Shown here: piece after piece, positions 1-8,166 of the stretch
Position numbering within the stretch: the stretch's first letter is position 1
How the letters are laid out: every line of letters begins with the position of its first letter
DNA from: JAZMZS01 sp045580775
GTDB lineage: Bacteria; Bacillota; Clostridia; Oscillospirales; CAG-272
Length of the DNA stretch: 31,373 nucleotides
Assembly (NCBI GenBank): GCA_045580775.1
Contig: JAZNOK010000051.1
Coordinates: 1-31,373 of the forward strand
Direction of reading: 5' to 3'
The notes under the pieces: generated by a model
The model's database searches: none
What the model was told of the DNA's origin: nothing
What the model saw: only the letters and a program-made list of their open reading frames with translations
Position numbers and translations under genes: made by a program

Positions 1-10
1 GGTCACCACA

Positions 11-45
11 GCCGCACAGGAAAACACTTGTGCGGCTATATTTTT
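11..45 (+). terminator. Rho-independent terminator of an upstream gene outside the window
   Basis: An 8-bp perfect stem (gccgcaca at 11-18, tgtgcggc at 29-36) is followed by a T-rich run (tatattttt). It ends transcription entering from the left, just before the tRNA gene. Confidence 0.7.
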
Positions 46-53
46 AAAAATGA

Positions 54-128
54 TGGGCCGTCGCCAAGCGGTAAGGCAACGGACTTTGACTCCGTCACCC
101 GTGGGTTCGAATCCCGCCGGCCCAGCCA
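54..128 (+). tRNA. tRNA-Gln(TTG), CCA encoded
   Basis: The acceptor stem tgggccg (54-60) pairs with cggccca (118-124), followed by discriminator G and an encoded CCA (126-128). The anticodon stem acgga/tccgt encloses loop ctttgac, giving anticodon TTG (Gln). The T-arm has the canonical gttcgaatc loop. No promoter is visible between the preceding terminator and the gene, so the promoter may overlap the terminator region or lie upstream of it. Confidence 0.96.
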
Positions 129-170
129 AAAGAGACGACAATTTTCGACAGAAGATTGTCGTTTCTTTTT
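129..170 (+). terminator. Terminator-like hairpin after tRNA-Gln
   Basis: Arms at 129-142 and 155-168 form a 14-bp stem with one G-T wobble, ending in a T-rich run. It starts one base after the encoded CCA, as expected for a tRNA terminator. The 5' arm has a second possible partner downstream at 211-224 (see findings). Confidence 0.7.
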
Positions 171-180
171 GTTCTTTTCA

Positions 181-260
181 CTTTTCTCTTTTCGTTCTTC
201 TCTCTTCTCTAAAATTGTCGTTTCCAGAGAAAAGATAAGAGAGAAAAGAGAAGAGAAAAG
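181..260. repeat. Polypyrimidine/polypurine imperfect inverted repeat
   Basis: A pyrimidine-only stretch (181-210, C/T with one G) faces a purine-rich stretch (226-260). The outer 10 bases (181-190 with 251-260) are perfectly complementary, the inner part pairs with bulges, and the tip 206-210/226-230 pairs again. The loop holds aaaattgtcgt, which repeats the 3' arm of the preceding hairpin. A further perfect 7-bp hairpin follows at 264-280. No coding potential is evident. Confidence 0.6.
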
Positions 261-281
261 GTAGCTTTGCTCCGCAAAGCA

Positions 282-310
282 TTGAATTAAGTCATATAAT
301 GTGATATAAT
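282..310 (+). promoter_or_regulatory. Sigma-A-type promoter for the four-helix-bundle gene
   Basis: A -35-like TTGAAT (282-287) and a -10 TATAAT (305-310) are separated by 17 bp. They lie 20 bp before the ATG at 331, with a GAGGTGAT ribosome binding site in between. Confidence 0.6.
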
Positions 311-330
311 TCAAGCAGAGGTGATAACAA

Positions 331-648
331 ATGAACAGCCCATTACTCAATAAATCCCTTGACTTCGCAACACAAATCGTATTGTTTTATGAAGAGTTTT
401 CCAAATCAAAAAAAGATACAACTATCGCCAAACAATTACTTCGCTCTGCAACAAGCATAGGTGCAAACATAAACGAAGCAGTTTACGGTAACAGCAAAGC
501 GGATTTTATATCCAAACTCCATATTTCACTCAAAGAAACGGGTGAAAGTATTTATTGGCTTACGCTTCTGAAAAGAACAAGTTTGATGGAATATAACTAT
601 GATGAACCCATTTCTCTTGCTGAAGAAATCAAGCGAATGCTGATTTGA
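331..648 (+). CDS. Four-helix-bundle protein (S23/IVP, TIGR02436 type)
   Basis: A small, probably all-helical protein of 105 residues. The segment ending LLRSATSIGANINEA and the downstream FISKLHISLKETGES match the signature of the S23/IVP four-helix-bundle family. This family is best known from intervening sequences in 23S rRNA and from the Avd protein of diversity-generating retroelements, where the relative binds nucleic acid and the reverse transcriptase. No reverse transcriptase or rRNA is present here, so this is a solitary member of unknown role. The ATG has a good GAGGTGAT site. Members usually run to about 115-120 residues; this one stops soon after EIKRML, so the last helix may be slightly truncated. 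Its setting, a tRNA followed by hairpins, suggests an inserted element (inference). Confidence 0.85.
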   Translation: MNSPLLNKSLDFATQIVLFYEEFSKSKKDTTIAKQLLRSATSIGANINEAVYGNSKADFISKLHISLKETGESIYWLTLLKRTSLMEYNYDEPISLAEEIKRMLI

Positions 649-693
649 TCACCTAGTACCGCAGAGGAAAAACAAATGACATAGGAGCCGATC

Positions 694-1068
694 ATGACAA
701 AACAAGAATTTTTTGAATACTGCCGCATGACATACGGCACAGAGCCGGATCATCCATTTGATGGGGACGGTGATACTGCAGTATTGCGGCACTGCGGCAG
801 CCGCAAATGGTACGCTCTTGCAATGAGGGTATCACGACGCAGATTCGGTATTGACAGCGATGAAATGATAGATGTGGTCAACATGAAACAGCCGATCGAG
901 ATGTTCGGATCTTTCACTCCCGAGCAGGGTGTGTACCCCGCCTACCACATGAACAAGCTCCATTGGGTGTCGGTGCTTTTGCCTGACGCACCTGACGATG
1001 TGGTGAAGTTTTTGCTGAGTGCAAGCTACGAGGCGACCCGAACCGCAAAAAAGCGAGCGGACAGGTGA
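694..1068 (+). CDS. MmcQ/YjbR family protein
   Basis: A 124-residue soluble protein with the YjbR pattern: N-terminal helix TKQEFFEYC, an FGIDSDEMIDVVNMK segment, then GVYPAYHMNKLHWVSVLL near residues 90-105. Members adopt a double-wing-like fold and are often annotated as DNA-binding, but the biochemical role is not settled. The start is supported by AGGAG six bases before the ATG. The full family length is present, without signal peptide or membrane segment. A strong hairpin terminator follows at 1150, so the gene is probably transcribed alone or with the preceding small gene. Confidence 0.85.
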   Translation: MTKQEFFEYCRMTYGTEPDHPFDGDGDTAVLRHCGSRKWYALAMRVSRRRFGIDSDEMIDVVNMKQPIEMFGSFTPEQGVYPAYHMNKLHWVSVLLPDAPDDVVKFLLSASYEATRTAKKRADR

Positions 1069-1149
1069 GCTTTGCGATCCTCTCGCACAGCCAAAGCTCC
1101 ATCTGACAGATCAAAGCGTTAACAATTGCGTATTCTGGCAACTTATGAC

Positions 1150-1194
1150 AAAAAAAGAGCATAACCGCCATTTTGCGGCGGTTATGCTTTTTTT
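1150..1194. terminator. Bidirectional Rho-independent terminator
   Basis: An 11-bp perfect stem (1159-1169 with 1177-1187), flanked by an A-run on the left and a T-run on the right. It can end the plus-strand YjbR transcript and, read on the minus strand, the WYL-azlC-azlD transcript that converges from the right. Confidence 0.85.
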
Positions 1195-1286
1195 ATGTGA
1201 AACTGTGTGTTTTCTCCCATCCGCATCGCTGTGATAAACTCTTGTAAGGATAGGTGTGAGAAGTGGGCAGAGCTGATTTTGCACGG

Positions 1287-1619
1287 TTATATAAAGTACA
1301 TCATCAACATATATGCACCTGTCCCTGCGAACATGCTCAGCAGAGTGTTTCCACGCCACAGATGTAAGAGGACCGTGACTGCCAGTGCGATTATTGCGGC
1401 AAGGGTCTCCATCCCTATGCCGGATAGCTGCGGGCTTATTCCGTACACGACGAGAACGGCTATTACAGCAGATGGCAGGATGTCAGCGATCTTTTTGAGT
1501 TTTGGGGGCATTTGTCTGCCTCCCGAGAAAAGAACGAACGGTATCAGCCTGCTCAAGAAAGTAGCCGCTCCGCTGACGACTATACATATTATAGCATAGA
1601 TATAGAAATTTTCGCTCAT
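1287..1619 (-). CDS. azlD: AzlD-type branched-chain amino acid transporter subunit
   Basis: A 110-residue integral membrane protein with about four hydrophobic segments. It carries the family signature of the small AzlD partner, including the segment around FLSRLIPFVLFSG near residues 20-35. With AzlC it forms an exporter of branched-chain amino acids and, in some species, analogues such as azaleucine. Its ATG overlaps the azlC stop (ATGA), indicating translational coupling. Length is normal for the family. Substrate is inferred from family only. Confidence 0.92.
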   Translation of the reverse strand: MSENFYIYAIICIVVSGAATFLSRLIPFVLFSGGRQMPPKLKKIADILPSAVIAVLVVYGISPQLSGIGMETLAAIIALAVTVLLHLWRGNTLLSMFAGTGAYMLMMYFI

Positions 1620-2449
1620 TTTGTCTGTTCCTCCTTTGCTTCGGAGAGGGGATGATCGGCGGTTGTTGCCGTGCCCTGGGATACAGCTTTTGCTTCCTTT
1701 GCGTGGGAGTGTGTTCCCTTAATGTAAACGAGCAGCAGACTTATGCCCATGCTCGGAAGCAAAAAGTTCGACTCTCCGAGGAGAAACAGCAGTCCCAAAG
1801 CACTAATGCCTCCCATGAGGGCTGTTATGACAGCCTCCTTGCCTATAGTGCGTATCCTGTCTACCAGAATAACAGCAAAAAGTGCCGTCATGGAAAACTC
1901 TATTCCTTCAAAGTCAAAGCTCGACAAGCCTCCGATGAGAGCCCCGAGCATTCCTCCGAGTATCCAGTATAAATGATCAAAGAGCGATACATAGAACCAC
2001 ACGCGGATATCCTCGCATGCGTTTTTCATAAAGCAATGAACACTGTAGGTCTCGTCTGTCAGAGCAAATATCATGTATTTGCCTTTGAGTCCCATGCTTT
2101 TATACTCTTCGATGAAGGTGAGCCCGTAGAATATGTGACGTGAATTTACAAAAAAGCTGGTCAGAAATACGGTTATGTAGCTTGCTCCTGCACCTATCAT
2201 CGAGGTAAGAGCGAACTGCCCGGAGCCTGCGTATACGAGCACACTTGTAGCTCCTGCCCACAAAGGTGAAAAGCCGAGAGCACTGAACATTATTCCGAAG
2301 GCCGACCCGAGGAACAGATACCCGCAGAATACGGGGAGCGATAGTTGAAACGCCCTTGCGATCAGGGTGCTTTTTTCTTTTGATTTGAGATGATCGGCAC
2401 TGCCTTTGTCCTTCTTTTTTGCAGTGTCAGGTGCGTTTTTGTTGTTCAT
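1616..2449 (-). CDS. azlC: AzlC family branched-chain amino acid permease
   Basis: A 277-residue membrane protein with AzlC motifs, including FLGSAFGIMFSALGFSP, a VYAGSGQFALTSMIGAGAS segment and NSRHIFYGLTF. It is the large subunit of the AzlCD exporter. The N-terminal ~25 residues are lysine-rich and polar and the C-terminal ~35 residues are hydrophilic, both longer than the compact core. The gene lies 11 bp after the WYL regulator and overlaps azlD by 4 bp, so the three form one transcription unit. Regulation by the adjacent WYL protein is plausible but unproven. Confidence 0.92.
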   Translation of the reverse strand: MNNKNAPDTAKKKDKGSADHLKSKEKSTLIARAFQLSLPVFCGYLFLGSAFGIMFSALGFSPLWAGATSVLVYAGSGQFALTSMIGAGASYITVFLTSFFVNSRHIFYGLTFIEEYKSMGLKGKYMIFALTDETYSVHCFMKNACEDIRVWFYVSLFDHLYWILGGMLGALIGGLSSFDFEGIEFSMTALFAVILVDRIRTIGKEAVITALMGGISALGLLFLLGESNFLLPSMGISLLLVYIKGTHSHAKEAKAVSQGTATTADHPLSEAKEEQTK

Positions 2450-2460
2450 TTTCCTTGCCT

Positions 2461-3453
2461 TTATGATTCCAAAATAGAACGCAGATGCTTTTCATAGCCT
2501 GCTTTTACATTTTCGGGAGATACTACCTTTGCTCCTTTTCCCATTCCTGCGAGCCATCCGTAAAACTGCTCTGATACCACTACAGAAACGTAAACTCTGT
2601 AACGGCCGTTTCCTGCATCCAGCGTGACGATATCAGATCCGAAGCGGTCATATACAGCATTCGCTAGGTAAGCTTCAAATTCGATACCGACCTTTTTTTC
2701 TTCTCCTCCGAACATACCGAAATGCCTGTCTGTGTAAGTGCCCGGAGTCATACCGGAAAAGTACCTCTCGGCTTCTCTTGGCTTCTCGCCCATCCGGATA
2801 CCTTCCATTCTGTCAACGCGAAAATGTCTGATGTCCTTTTTGTCTATGTCGTATGCGATCAGATAGTATCTTTCGTCTGAGTAGGTCAGAGTGAAGGGAC
2901 TGACCTCGTATTCCTCTCCGCCGCGGCGGTATTCACGCTCGTTTTTGTTTTTGAGTGTTCGGTTGAAATATTTGAATCGGACACATTTCTCCGATGCAAT
3001 AGCCTCAAAGACCGCATCTACGTTGTAGTAGATCGACTCGTTCATGCTTTTTATTCGATCCGAGACGTATATTTGCCTCGATAGCTTTTCCGCTTCATAG
3101 CGGCTACACCTTGCCTTGAGCTTGGCTATCAGCTCCTCGCTCTTCTTCTCGGTGATAAACCTGGATGCCCCTACAGCGTCACAGAGAAGCTTTAGCTCAT
3201 GCAGATCAAAGTCCCGCTCTGTCAGTCTGTATTCCATAGTACGCGGCAGCTTGACCTTTTCTATATTCATGCCGTATACCTCGCACAAAAGCTCGATATC
3301 GTCATACAGGCTCTTTCTTTCCGCTTCTATGCCGACGGAGGCGAGGTGCGATATGATGTCATTTATAGTTATTCCGTGCTCTGCATCCGTGCACCTCTCG
3401 AAATAATCCTTGAGGTAGAGCAGCTTGAGTTTTTGATACTTTGACTTTGCCAT
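2461..3453 (-). CDS. WYL-domain transcriptional regulator
   Basis: A 330-residue protein with an N-terminal winged helix-turn-helix (residues ~1-75, including ISHLASVGIEAERKSLYDDI) and a WYL domain (~155-235, with FTLTYSDERYYLIAYD and RHFRVDRME). A C-terminal WCX-like extension follows. WYL domains sense ligands, and in several families nucleic acids or nucleotides, and set DNA binding by the HTH. The start follows GAGGTGATAAA. It is the first gene of the azlCD unit and is probably its local regulator. It begins 67 bp after the SGNH gene with no clear terminator between, so read-through from that gene is possible. Confidence 0.9.
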   Translation of the reverse strand: MAKSKYQKLKLLYLKDYFERCTDAEHGITINDIISHLASVGIEAERKSLYDDIELLCEVYGMNIEKVKLPRTMEYRLTERDFDLHELKLLCDAVGASRFITEKKSEELIAKLKARCSRYEAEKLSRQIYVSDRIKSMNESIYYNVDAVFEAIASEKCVRFKYFNRTLKNKNEREYRRGGEEYEVSPFTLTYSDERYYLIAYDIDKKDIRHFRVDRMEGIRMGEKPREAERYFSGMTPGTYTDRHFGMFGGEEKKVGIEFEAYLANAVYDRFGSDIVTLDAGNGRYRVYVSVVVSEQFYGWLAGMGKGAKVVSPENVKAGYEKHLRSILES

Positions 3454-3520
3454 TTTATCACCTCATCAGGCTTTTTGTTACTGCTGAGTTTGCCTAAAAC
3501 ACCTCTGTATCTGAGAATGA

Positions 3521-5458
3521 CTATTCGTTTTCGGTGTTTTCCGTGCTTGCGTTTTCTTCCTTGCCTTTTGCATCATCTTTCTTGCTTTTGAGTACAGCGA
3601 GAGAAAAGAGAACTACAATCGAGCATACTATGCAGAAGGCGATTATCATAGGTGTTCCGGAGGAAGACTGATCATCCTGCTTTGGGAGTGAGTCTGCAGA
3701 AGAGGTAGTATCGGCTGCCTCTTGCTTTAGCACGATCTCGACACGGGATACATCGGTCACAGCAGAGGAAATGTTTGAGTTTGAAACAATGGCGTTATAC
3801 AGCCATGTTGCTATGTACGAGCACGCGACGGCATCAGGATGTACCGAGTCGCCGAAATGGTGCTGCATATCCTTTGAAACCGTATAGGTATCTACGTATC
3901 CCAGCTGTGCGTCCTCGGCGAGCTTTTTGTATGTGGGGAGAACGATATCGCGTATCGCTCCTTCAAGCATGGCATCGTCTGTACGTACTGTCGGTGTGAG
4001 CAGATATATTATCGGTTTTGTGTCCAGTGCGGTGTATTTTTCTATCAGCGTGAGCATTTCTTTGTACAGCAGAGTATGTGCCGCATCCGGCTGCTTTGAA
4101 GTGTCTGTTGCCAAAAGTGCAGACAGATCGTTTGTGCCTAACATAATACATACAACGTCAGGCAGGTACAGCAGCGACTGTGCAAATGCCTCAGACTCAA
4201 AGTACGGACTTCCCGAATCTGAGAGCACACAGCTGCCGCCCTCCGAGAAGTTTCCTATCTCGTATGCATCCCCAAGCATAGCTCCCAGCTGAGCGGGATA
4301 GCTCTCGGTCTCGGGGGTGTTTGTTCCCATCCCCTGGGTAATACTGTCCCCGATGAATGCAACCTTGATCTTTTCGGTTTGCGTGCTCTCTCCGTCTCCT
4401 TGCTTATAGGAGTCAAAGTGCCGCAGAAATCCGCTAACCTTCTCTGACGTCTTGTCAGTGAAGGAGATCGAGGAGGTTACTGCGTCCGACATTATGATGT
4501 TGGTTATCTCACCGCCCGAAAAATCAAGTGAGAGAGAAGAAAGCACCCCGTATGATGACATGTCAACGTCGCATATTTTGTATATTTTTCCTCCGCTCAC
4601 AGAAAGCTCAAGAGAGTTCATGCTGTTTGAGGTGAAGGCACTGTTGTATCCGGATATTCCTGCGGCAATGCAGTTTATCTCTCCTCCGAGGATACGGATG
4701 CTCGAAATGCCCGAGCAGCTTTTTGAGGAGGTGGTACGGTTGTAGCCGCAGATATATTTGTATGTGCCGCTGTGGATCTCGATCGAGCTGTTATGTGCGA
4801 GCATCTCGTCGGTAATTCCGCTGTTAGAGCCGTTATATCCTCCTACCAGTATGACACCGTCGGATATTCCTATGATATTTATCCCTTCACCCATGACGAG
4901 CGGATTGAATCTGGCGGCAACCACAAGCGTCCCTGAGCCTGAAATTCCGATGTTTTCAAACACAGTAGCTCCGCTCATGTAATAGCGGTAGTTTTCCTGA
5001 CAGATCAAAAAGCCGTCCTTGCCGCTCAGGGTGATTTTTGCCGTGTGGGCGGGCTCAACGAATGCTCCGAGGACCGTGTCATGTGCAGATGAAGAAGAAA
5101 GCTCATACTTTCCGTGTATGACTATCCTGCCGCCGCTTTCCGAAAGAGCCGAAAAAGCCGCCGATATGTCGGGACACGGATGTGCTTGGTCGCTTCCGTC
5201 TCCCTGGCCGCCTGCTTTTATATGTATTACCCGTTCGGGTTCAGGCTCGGGGGTCGGCTGAGATACTTGTCCCTCGGTGCTTTCCTGTGTGTTTGCGGTG
5301 TCAGGGGACCCGATAGCGGTGTCCTGCACGTTTTGCTGCGGTATTTCGGTAGTTGATGCTTCCGTATCTGCCGTGACTGTCAATGACAGAGCAACAAAAA
5401 CACACAGCAGCATAGCTGTGAGTTTGATCCATTTCTCAGATAATACGAATGCTCCCAT
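3521..5458 (-). CDS. Secreted, membrane-anchored SGNH/GDSL hydrolase with N-terminal beta-helix-like region
   Basis: A 645-residue exported protein. I chose the ATG at 5458 because AGAGGA lies 7 bases upstream and the signal peptide then sits at the N-terminus; an upstream in-frame ATG at 5509 would add 17 polar residues. Layout: signal peptide (~1-30), Thr/Pro/Glu-rich linker (~30-75), Gly/Ser-rich repeats resembling a right-handed beta-helix (~80-345), and an SGNH hydrolase domain (~363-565). The hydrolase shows GDSITQ (nucleophile Ser ~372), GTND (~441) and DSVHPD (~537). After a polar linker comes a transmembrane segment (~601-623) with a Lys-rich tail. It is likely a surface deacylase or carbohydrate esterase; the substrate is unknown. 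No LPXTG motif is present. Confidence 0.88.
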   Translation of the reverse strand: MGAFVLSEKWIKLTAMLLCVFVALSLTVTADTEASTTEIPQQNVQDTAIGSPDTANTQESTEGQVSQPTPEPEPERVIHIKAGGQGDGSDQAHPCPDISAAFSALSESGGRIVIHGKYELSSSSAHDTVLGAFVEPAHTAKITLSGKDGFLICQENYRYYMSGATVFENIGISGSGTLVVAARFNPLVMGEGINIIGISDGVILVGGYNGSNSGITDEMLAHNSSIEIHSGTYKYICGYNRTTSSKSCSGISSIRILGGEINCIAAGISGYNSAFTSNSMNSLELSVSGGKIYKICDVDMSSYGVLSSLSLDFSGGEITNIIMSDAVTSSISFTDKTSEKVSGFLRHFDSYKQGDGESTQTEKIKVAFIGDSITQGMGTNTPETESYPAQLGAMLGDAYEIGNFSEGGSCVLSDSGSPYFESEAFAQSLLYLPDVVCIMLGTNDLSALLATDTSKQPDAAHTLLYKEMLTLIEKYTALDTKPIIYLLTPTVRTDDAMLEGAIRDIVLPTYKKLAEDAQLGYVDTYTVSKDMQHHFGDSVHPDAVACSYIATWLYNAIVSNSNISSAVTDVSRVEIVLKQEAADTTSSADSLPKQDDQSSSGTPMIIAFCIVCSIVVLFSLAVLKSKKDDAKGKEENASTENTENE

Positions 5459-5499
5459 CTTTATTCCTCTTTCTGCGGTATGCCCGCATTTATAATCTA

Positions 5500-5528
5500 A
5501 GTATAACAAATAATCCCATCCAAGTCAA
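5500..5528 (-). promoter_or_regulatory. Sigma-A-type promoter for the SGNH hydrolase gene
   Basis: Read on the minus strand, TTGACT (5523-5528) and TATACT (5500-5505) are 17 bp apart. The start codon lies about 40 bp downstream, so the SGNH-WYL-azlCD block can be transcribed independently of pepT. Confidence 0.65.
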
Positions 5529-5560
5529 GAGAAATGCATATCCCTGCTGCAGCCGAAAAG

Positions 5561-5594
5561 CTCCTATGCAAAACTGCCGAGTTTTGCATAGGAG
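5561..5594. terminator. 15-bp perfect palindrome between pepT and the SGNH gene
   Basis: Arms at 5561-5575 and 5580-5594 are perfectly complementary with a 4-base loop. On the minus strand it follows pepT and leads into CTTTTC, so it probably ends the pepT transcript, although the U-run is short. A role as an operator cannot be excluded. Confidence 0.6.
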
Positions 5595-5635
5595 AAGGTG
5601 GTTTTAATATGAAGGAAGATCGCCCACAGCCTCGG

Positions 5636-6892
5636 TCACCGTGCGGACTCGGTGCAGCTCTGTGCCTTGCTCCGAGCTGTTTTTTCTATGATCTTTACAA
5701 TAATGTCGACTGCATTGCACATCTGGTCGAGTGACGCATGCTCATACGGCCCGTGAAAAGCATACCCTCCTGTGCCGAGGTTTGGGCAGGGAATGCCCAT
5801 ACCGCTTAGAGCTGCACCGTCTGTGCCGCCTCTGATAGGACGGCTGACAGGAGTGATACTGCATTCGGATATAGCCTCTCGGGCAAGAGAGAGCGTGCGG
5901 CGGTTTTTTGGTGTGTCGATGATGCTGCACATGTTGCTGTATTGATGCTTGATGCTGACCTTGACTCTGTTTTTACCGTATTTTTGGTTCAGGGTGTCTT
6001 TGGCATTGAGCATGCACGCTTCCTTTTCCTTCAGCTTTTTTTCATCATGGTCACGGAGGATATAACTCATGCTTGCCTCTTCTACATTGCCGCTCATCGA
6101 ACATAGATGATAAAAGCCCTCATACCCCTCTGTGTGTTCCGGACGCTGATCCTTAGGCAGCATAGAGTCAAGCTCGATCGCCACCCCCAGGGCGTTTACC
6201 ATGACATTTTTTGCAGAGCCCGGGTGAACGTTGTTTCCCTGTACGGTAACTGTCGCCTCGGATGCATTGAAATTCTCGTATTCTATCTCTCCTACGGCTG
6301 AGCCGTCGAGCGTGTATGCAAAGTCCGCCCCGAACAATTCTTTTTCAAAACCGTCTGTGCCTCTGCCTATCTCCTCATCCGGAGTGAAGCACAGCCATAC
6401 TCTGCCGTGAGCGATATCTTCACTCAAAAGACGCTCTGCCGCACACATGATCTCCGCTACGCCTGCCTTGTCGTCAGCACCGAGAAGCGTATTTCCGTCC
6501 GAGGTTATCAGTGTGTGCCCGCACAAAGTGCCAAGATGCGGAAAGTCCCTGAGCGATATCACTCTGCCGGAGGGCAGCCGGATGTCGCGACCGTCGTAGT
6601 TTTCGTGAATGATCGGCTTGACTCCTTCTCCCGAAAAGTCCGCAGAGGTGTCAACGTGAGCGACAAAACCGACCTCCGGTGCATCTTCATATCCGTCACT
6701 CGGATCAATACATGCATACACATAGCCTTTTTCCGATACAGAGCAGTTCACTCCCATAGAGCACAGCTCCTGATGAAGCTTTCGCAGAAGATCCAGCTGA
6801 CATTCTGTAGACGGCATAGACTCGGAGCTTGGGTCCGAGCGTGTGTTTATTGCAACGTAGCAAAGAAATCTGTCGAGAAGCTTGCTTTTCAT
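5636..6892 (-). CDS. pepT: Peptidase T (tripeptide aminopeptidase)
   Basis: An M20-family zinc aminopeptidase that removes the N-terminal residue of tripeptides in the cytoplasm. With the start at 6892 it has 418 residues (family ~410). Metal and catalytic residues fall where expected: His79 and Asp81 in GFVAHVDTSADFSG, Asp140 in GADDKAG, Glu173/Glu174 in TPDEEIGRG, Asp196 in LDGSAVGE and His ~380 in YAFHGPYEH. The GTDGAALS motif is also present. The ATG at 6892 gives the typical KLLDRFLCYVAINT N-terminus; an upstream in-frame ATG at 6919 lies inside the tldE-like gene and has no ribosome binding site. Only 4 bp separate it from the upstream gene, so it is the last gene of a tldD-tldE-pepT unit. 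Confidence 0.95.
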   Translation of the reverse strand: MKSKLLDRFLCYVAINTRSDPSSESMPSTECQLDLLRKLHQELCSMGVNCSVSEKGYVYACIDPSDGYEDAPEVGFVAHVDTSADFSGEGVKPIIHENYDGRDIRLPSGRVISLRDFPHLGTLCGHTLITSDGNTLLGADDKAGVAEIMCAAERLLSEDIAHGRVWLCFTPDEEIGRGTDGFEKELFGADFAYTLDGSAVGEIEYENFNASEATVTVQGNNVHPGSAKNVMVNALGVAIELDSMLPKDQRPEHTEGYEGFYHLCSMSGNVEEASMSYILRDHDEKKLKEKEACMLNAKDTLNQKYGKNRVKVSIKHQYSNMCSIIDTPKNRRTLSLAREAISECSITPVSRPIRGGTDGAALSGMGIPCPNLGTGGYAFHGPYEHASLDQMCNAVDIIVKIIEKTARSKAQSCTESAR

Positions 6893-6896
6893 TTTG

Positions 6897-8150
6897 TTAT
6901 ACCCCCGATACAGATACATTTTTTATTTTGATGCACAGCGGTCCGCGGTAGGTGTAGTCGCGGTAGCCTTCACAGGAAAATTCAAACTCAGAGCATGCCG
7001 CCCTGTAGTTTCCGCTGATCGAAAAACCGGTTACAGGGATGCGTTTTTCTCCGTCATAGTAATACCCCAGCCGTACCTCTCCTCCGAAATATCCGTCGAG
7101 AGGATCAAACTGAAAGTCAGAGAAACTGACCAGATACAGGTGCTTTTCGCGGCACAGCTCTGACAGCGGTTTTGAATGTTTTCCGCCGCAGTCTGCCGCC
7201 AGTCTTTCGTATTCGCCTGTAGGTTCGATGCCCAAGTAAGAGCAAAACCGCACGTTTCCAACGACCGAGCACAGCACTCCGTCTCGGACAAGCGGGATTT
7301 CTTTGAGCTTTACTCCCTCTGCGGAAAAAGGAGTGGCAGGCTGTGCCGTGATATCCGGCAGTGCCGCTCCGAGAGGTGCTCCTACCGATGCCGAAGAGTA
7401 GCCTGTGTGGATGTTCTTTGCGTTTGCTTGCCACAGAGGATATCCCACAAGCTCTCTTGTGCATTCTCCTTCAAGGATGATGTCGTATTCGCCGGATGGC
7501 AGACTGCGGGATGCCTGTGCCCTGTCTCTGACCTCGCACAGACGCTTGTATACTCTCTGTGCCAGAGCGTCATATTCGTTTGTTCCGTAGCGGAAATAAT
7601 CAAAGAGCTCTACATCCTCTTTCCCTTTGCACTGGACTACTATCTCGCCGGAACATTCGCATTCGCTGTAGCGGATGTCGGTACCCTGAGAGCCGAGGGT
7701 GTGTATATGCCGGCAGATACAGAACAGCTCTGCCGAGTTTATGAATGCATCCGTGTGTGTGTCATGAAGGTACAACGCACGGCTGTAGCCTCGTGCCATC
7801 TCCGAGAGGGAGACGGACACGCTGTCGGAGTCCGATGTGACTGCCTTTGGCAAAGGATAAGGCGTGTCATTTACATAGGAGGCTGCCGTATAGGCGGATC
7901 GGAGCTTTTCTCTGATCTGTTCTTTTTCCATCGACTCGAAAATGAGTACCTTGCTTGAGCCTTTGTATTCCGTGTCGGCTTCATTATGTGTGCGGTACAG
8001 AGTAACGCTCAGCGACCGTGAAAGAGAGCTTCTTTTCATATCGGTCTGCTTTTTGACAAAAAACAGTTCCAAAGACTCCTCGGATATATCACGGATGAGA
8101 TATTCGGATATATTTTCCTCTCTGAGAAGAGAGAGCAGCATTTCAATCAT
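6897..8150 (-). CDS. TldE/PmbA-like subunit of the TldD/E metalloprotease
   Basis: A 417-residue cytoplasmic protein of the TldD/PmbA superfamily. It lacks the HExxxH zinc motif, which marks it as the non-catalytic E-type partner. Family features include the central LPSGEYDIILEG segment and the C-terminal VTGFSISGNYRAACSEF region. TldD/E heterodimers degrade unfolded peptides and mature some ribosomally made peptides such as microcins. The gene begins 16 bp after tldD with an AAGGAGAT site, and pepT follows at 4 bp. The sequence is divergent in its first ~200 residues. No peptide precursor gene is recognisable nearby, so a housekeeping proteolytic role is more likely than antibiotic maturation. 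Confidence 0.88.
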   Translation of the reverse strand: MIEMLLSLLREENISEYLIRDISEESLELFFVKKQTDMKRSSLSRSLSVTLYRTHNEADTEYKGSSKVLIFESMEKEQIREKLRSAYTAASYVNDTPYPLPKAVTSDSDSVSVSLSEMARGYSRALYLHDTHTDAFINSAELFCICRHIHTLGSQGTDIRYSECECSGEIVVQCKGKEDVELFDYFRYGTNEYDALAQRVYKRLCEVRDRAQASRSLPSGEYDIILEGECTRELVGYPLWQANAKNIHTGYSSASVGAPLGAALPDITAQPATPFSAEGVKLKEIPLVRDGVLCSVVGNVRFCSYLGIEPTGEYERLAADCGGKHSKPLSELCREKHLYLVSFSDFQFDPLDGYFGGEVRLGYYYDGEKRIPVTGFSISGNYRAACSEFEFSCEGYRDYTYRGPLCIKIKNVSVSGV

Positions 8151-8166
8151 GATAGTATCTCCTTTT

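Noticed and set aside
36..350. Minus-strand open frame over tRNA-Gln and the hairpins
   Set aside because: It translates a tRNA and low-complexity purine/pyrimidine sequence.
7176..7958. A 260-codon plus-strand open frame opposite the tldE-like gene
   Set aside because: Shadow frame; composition is not protein-like and the minus-strand gene is supported by its operon and family motifs.
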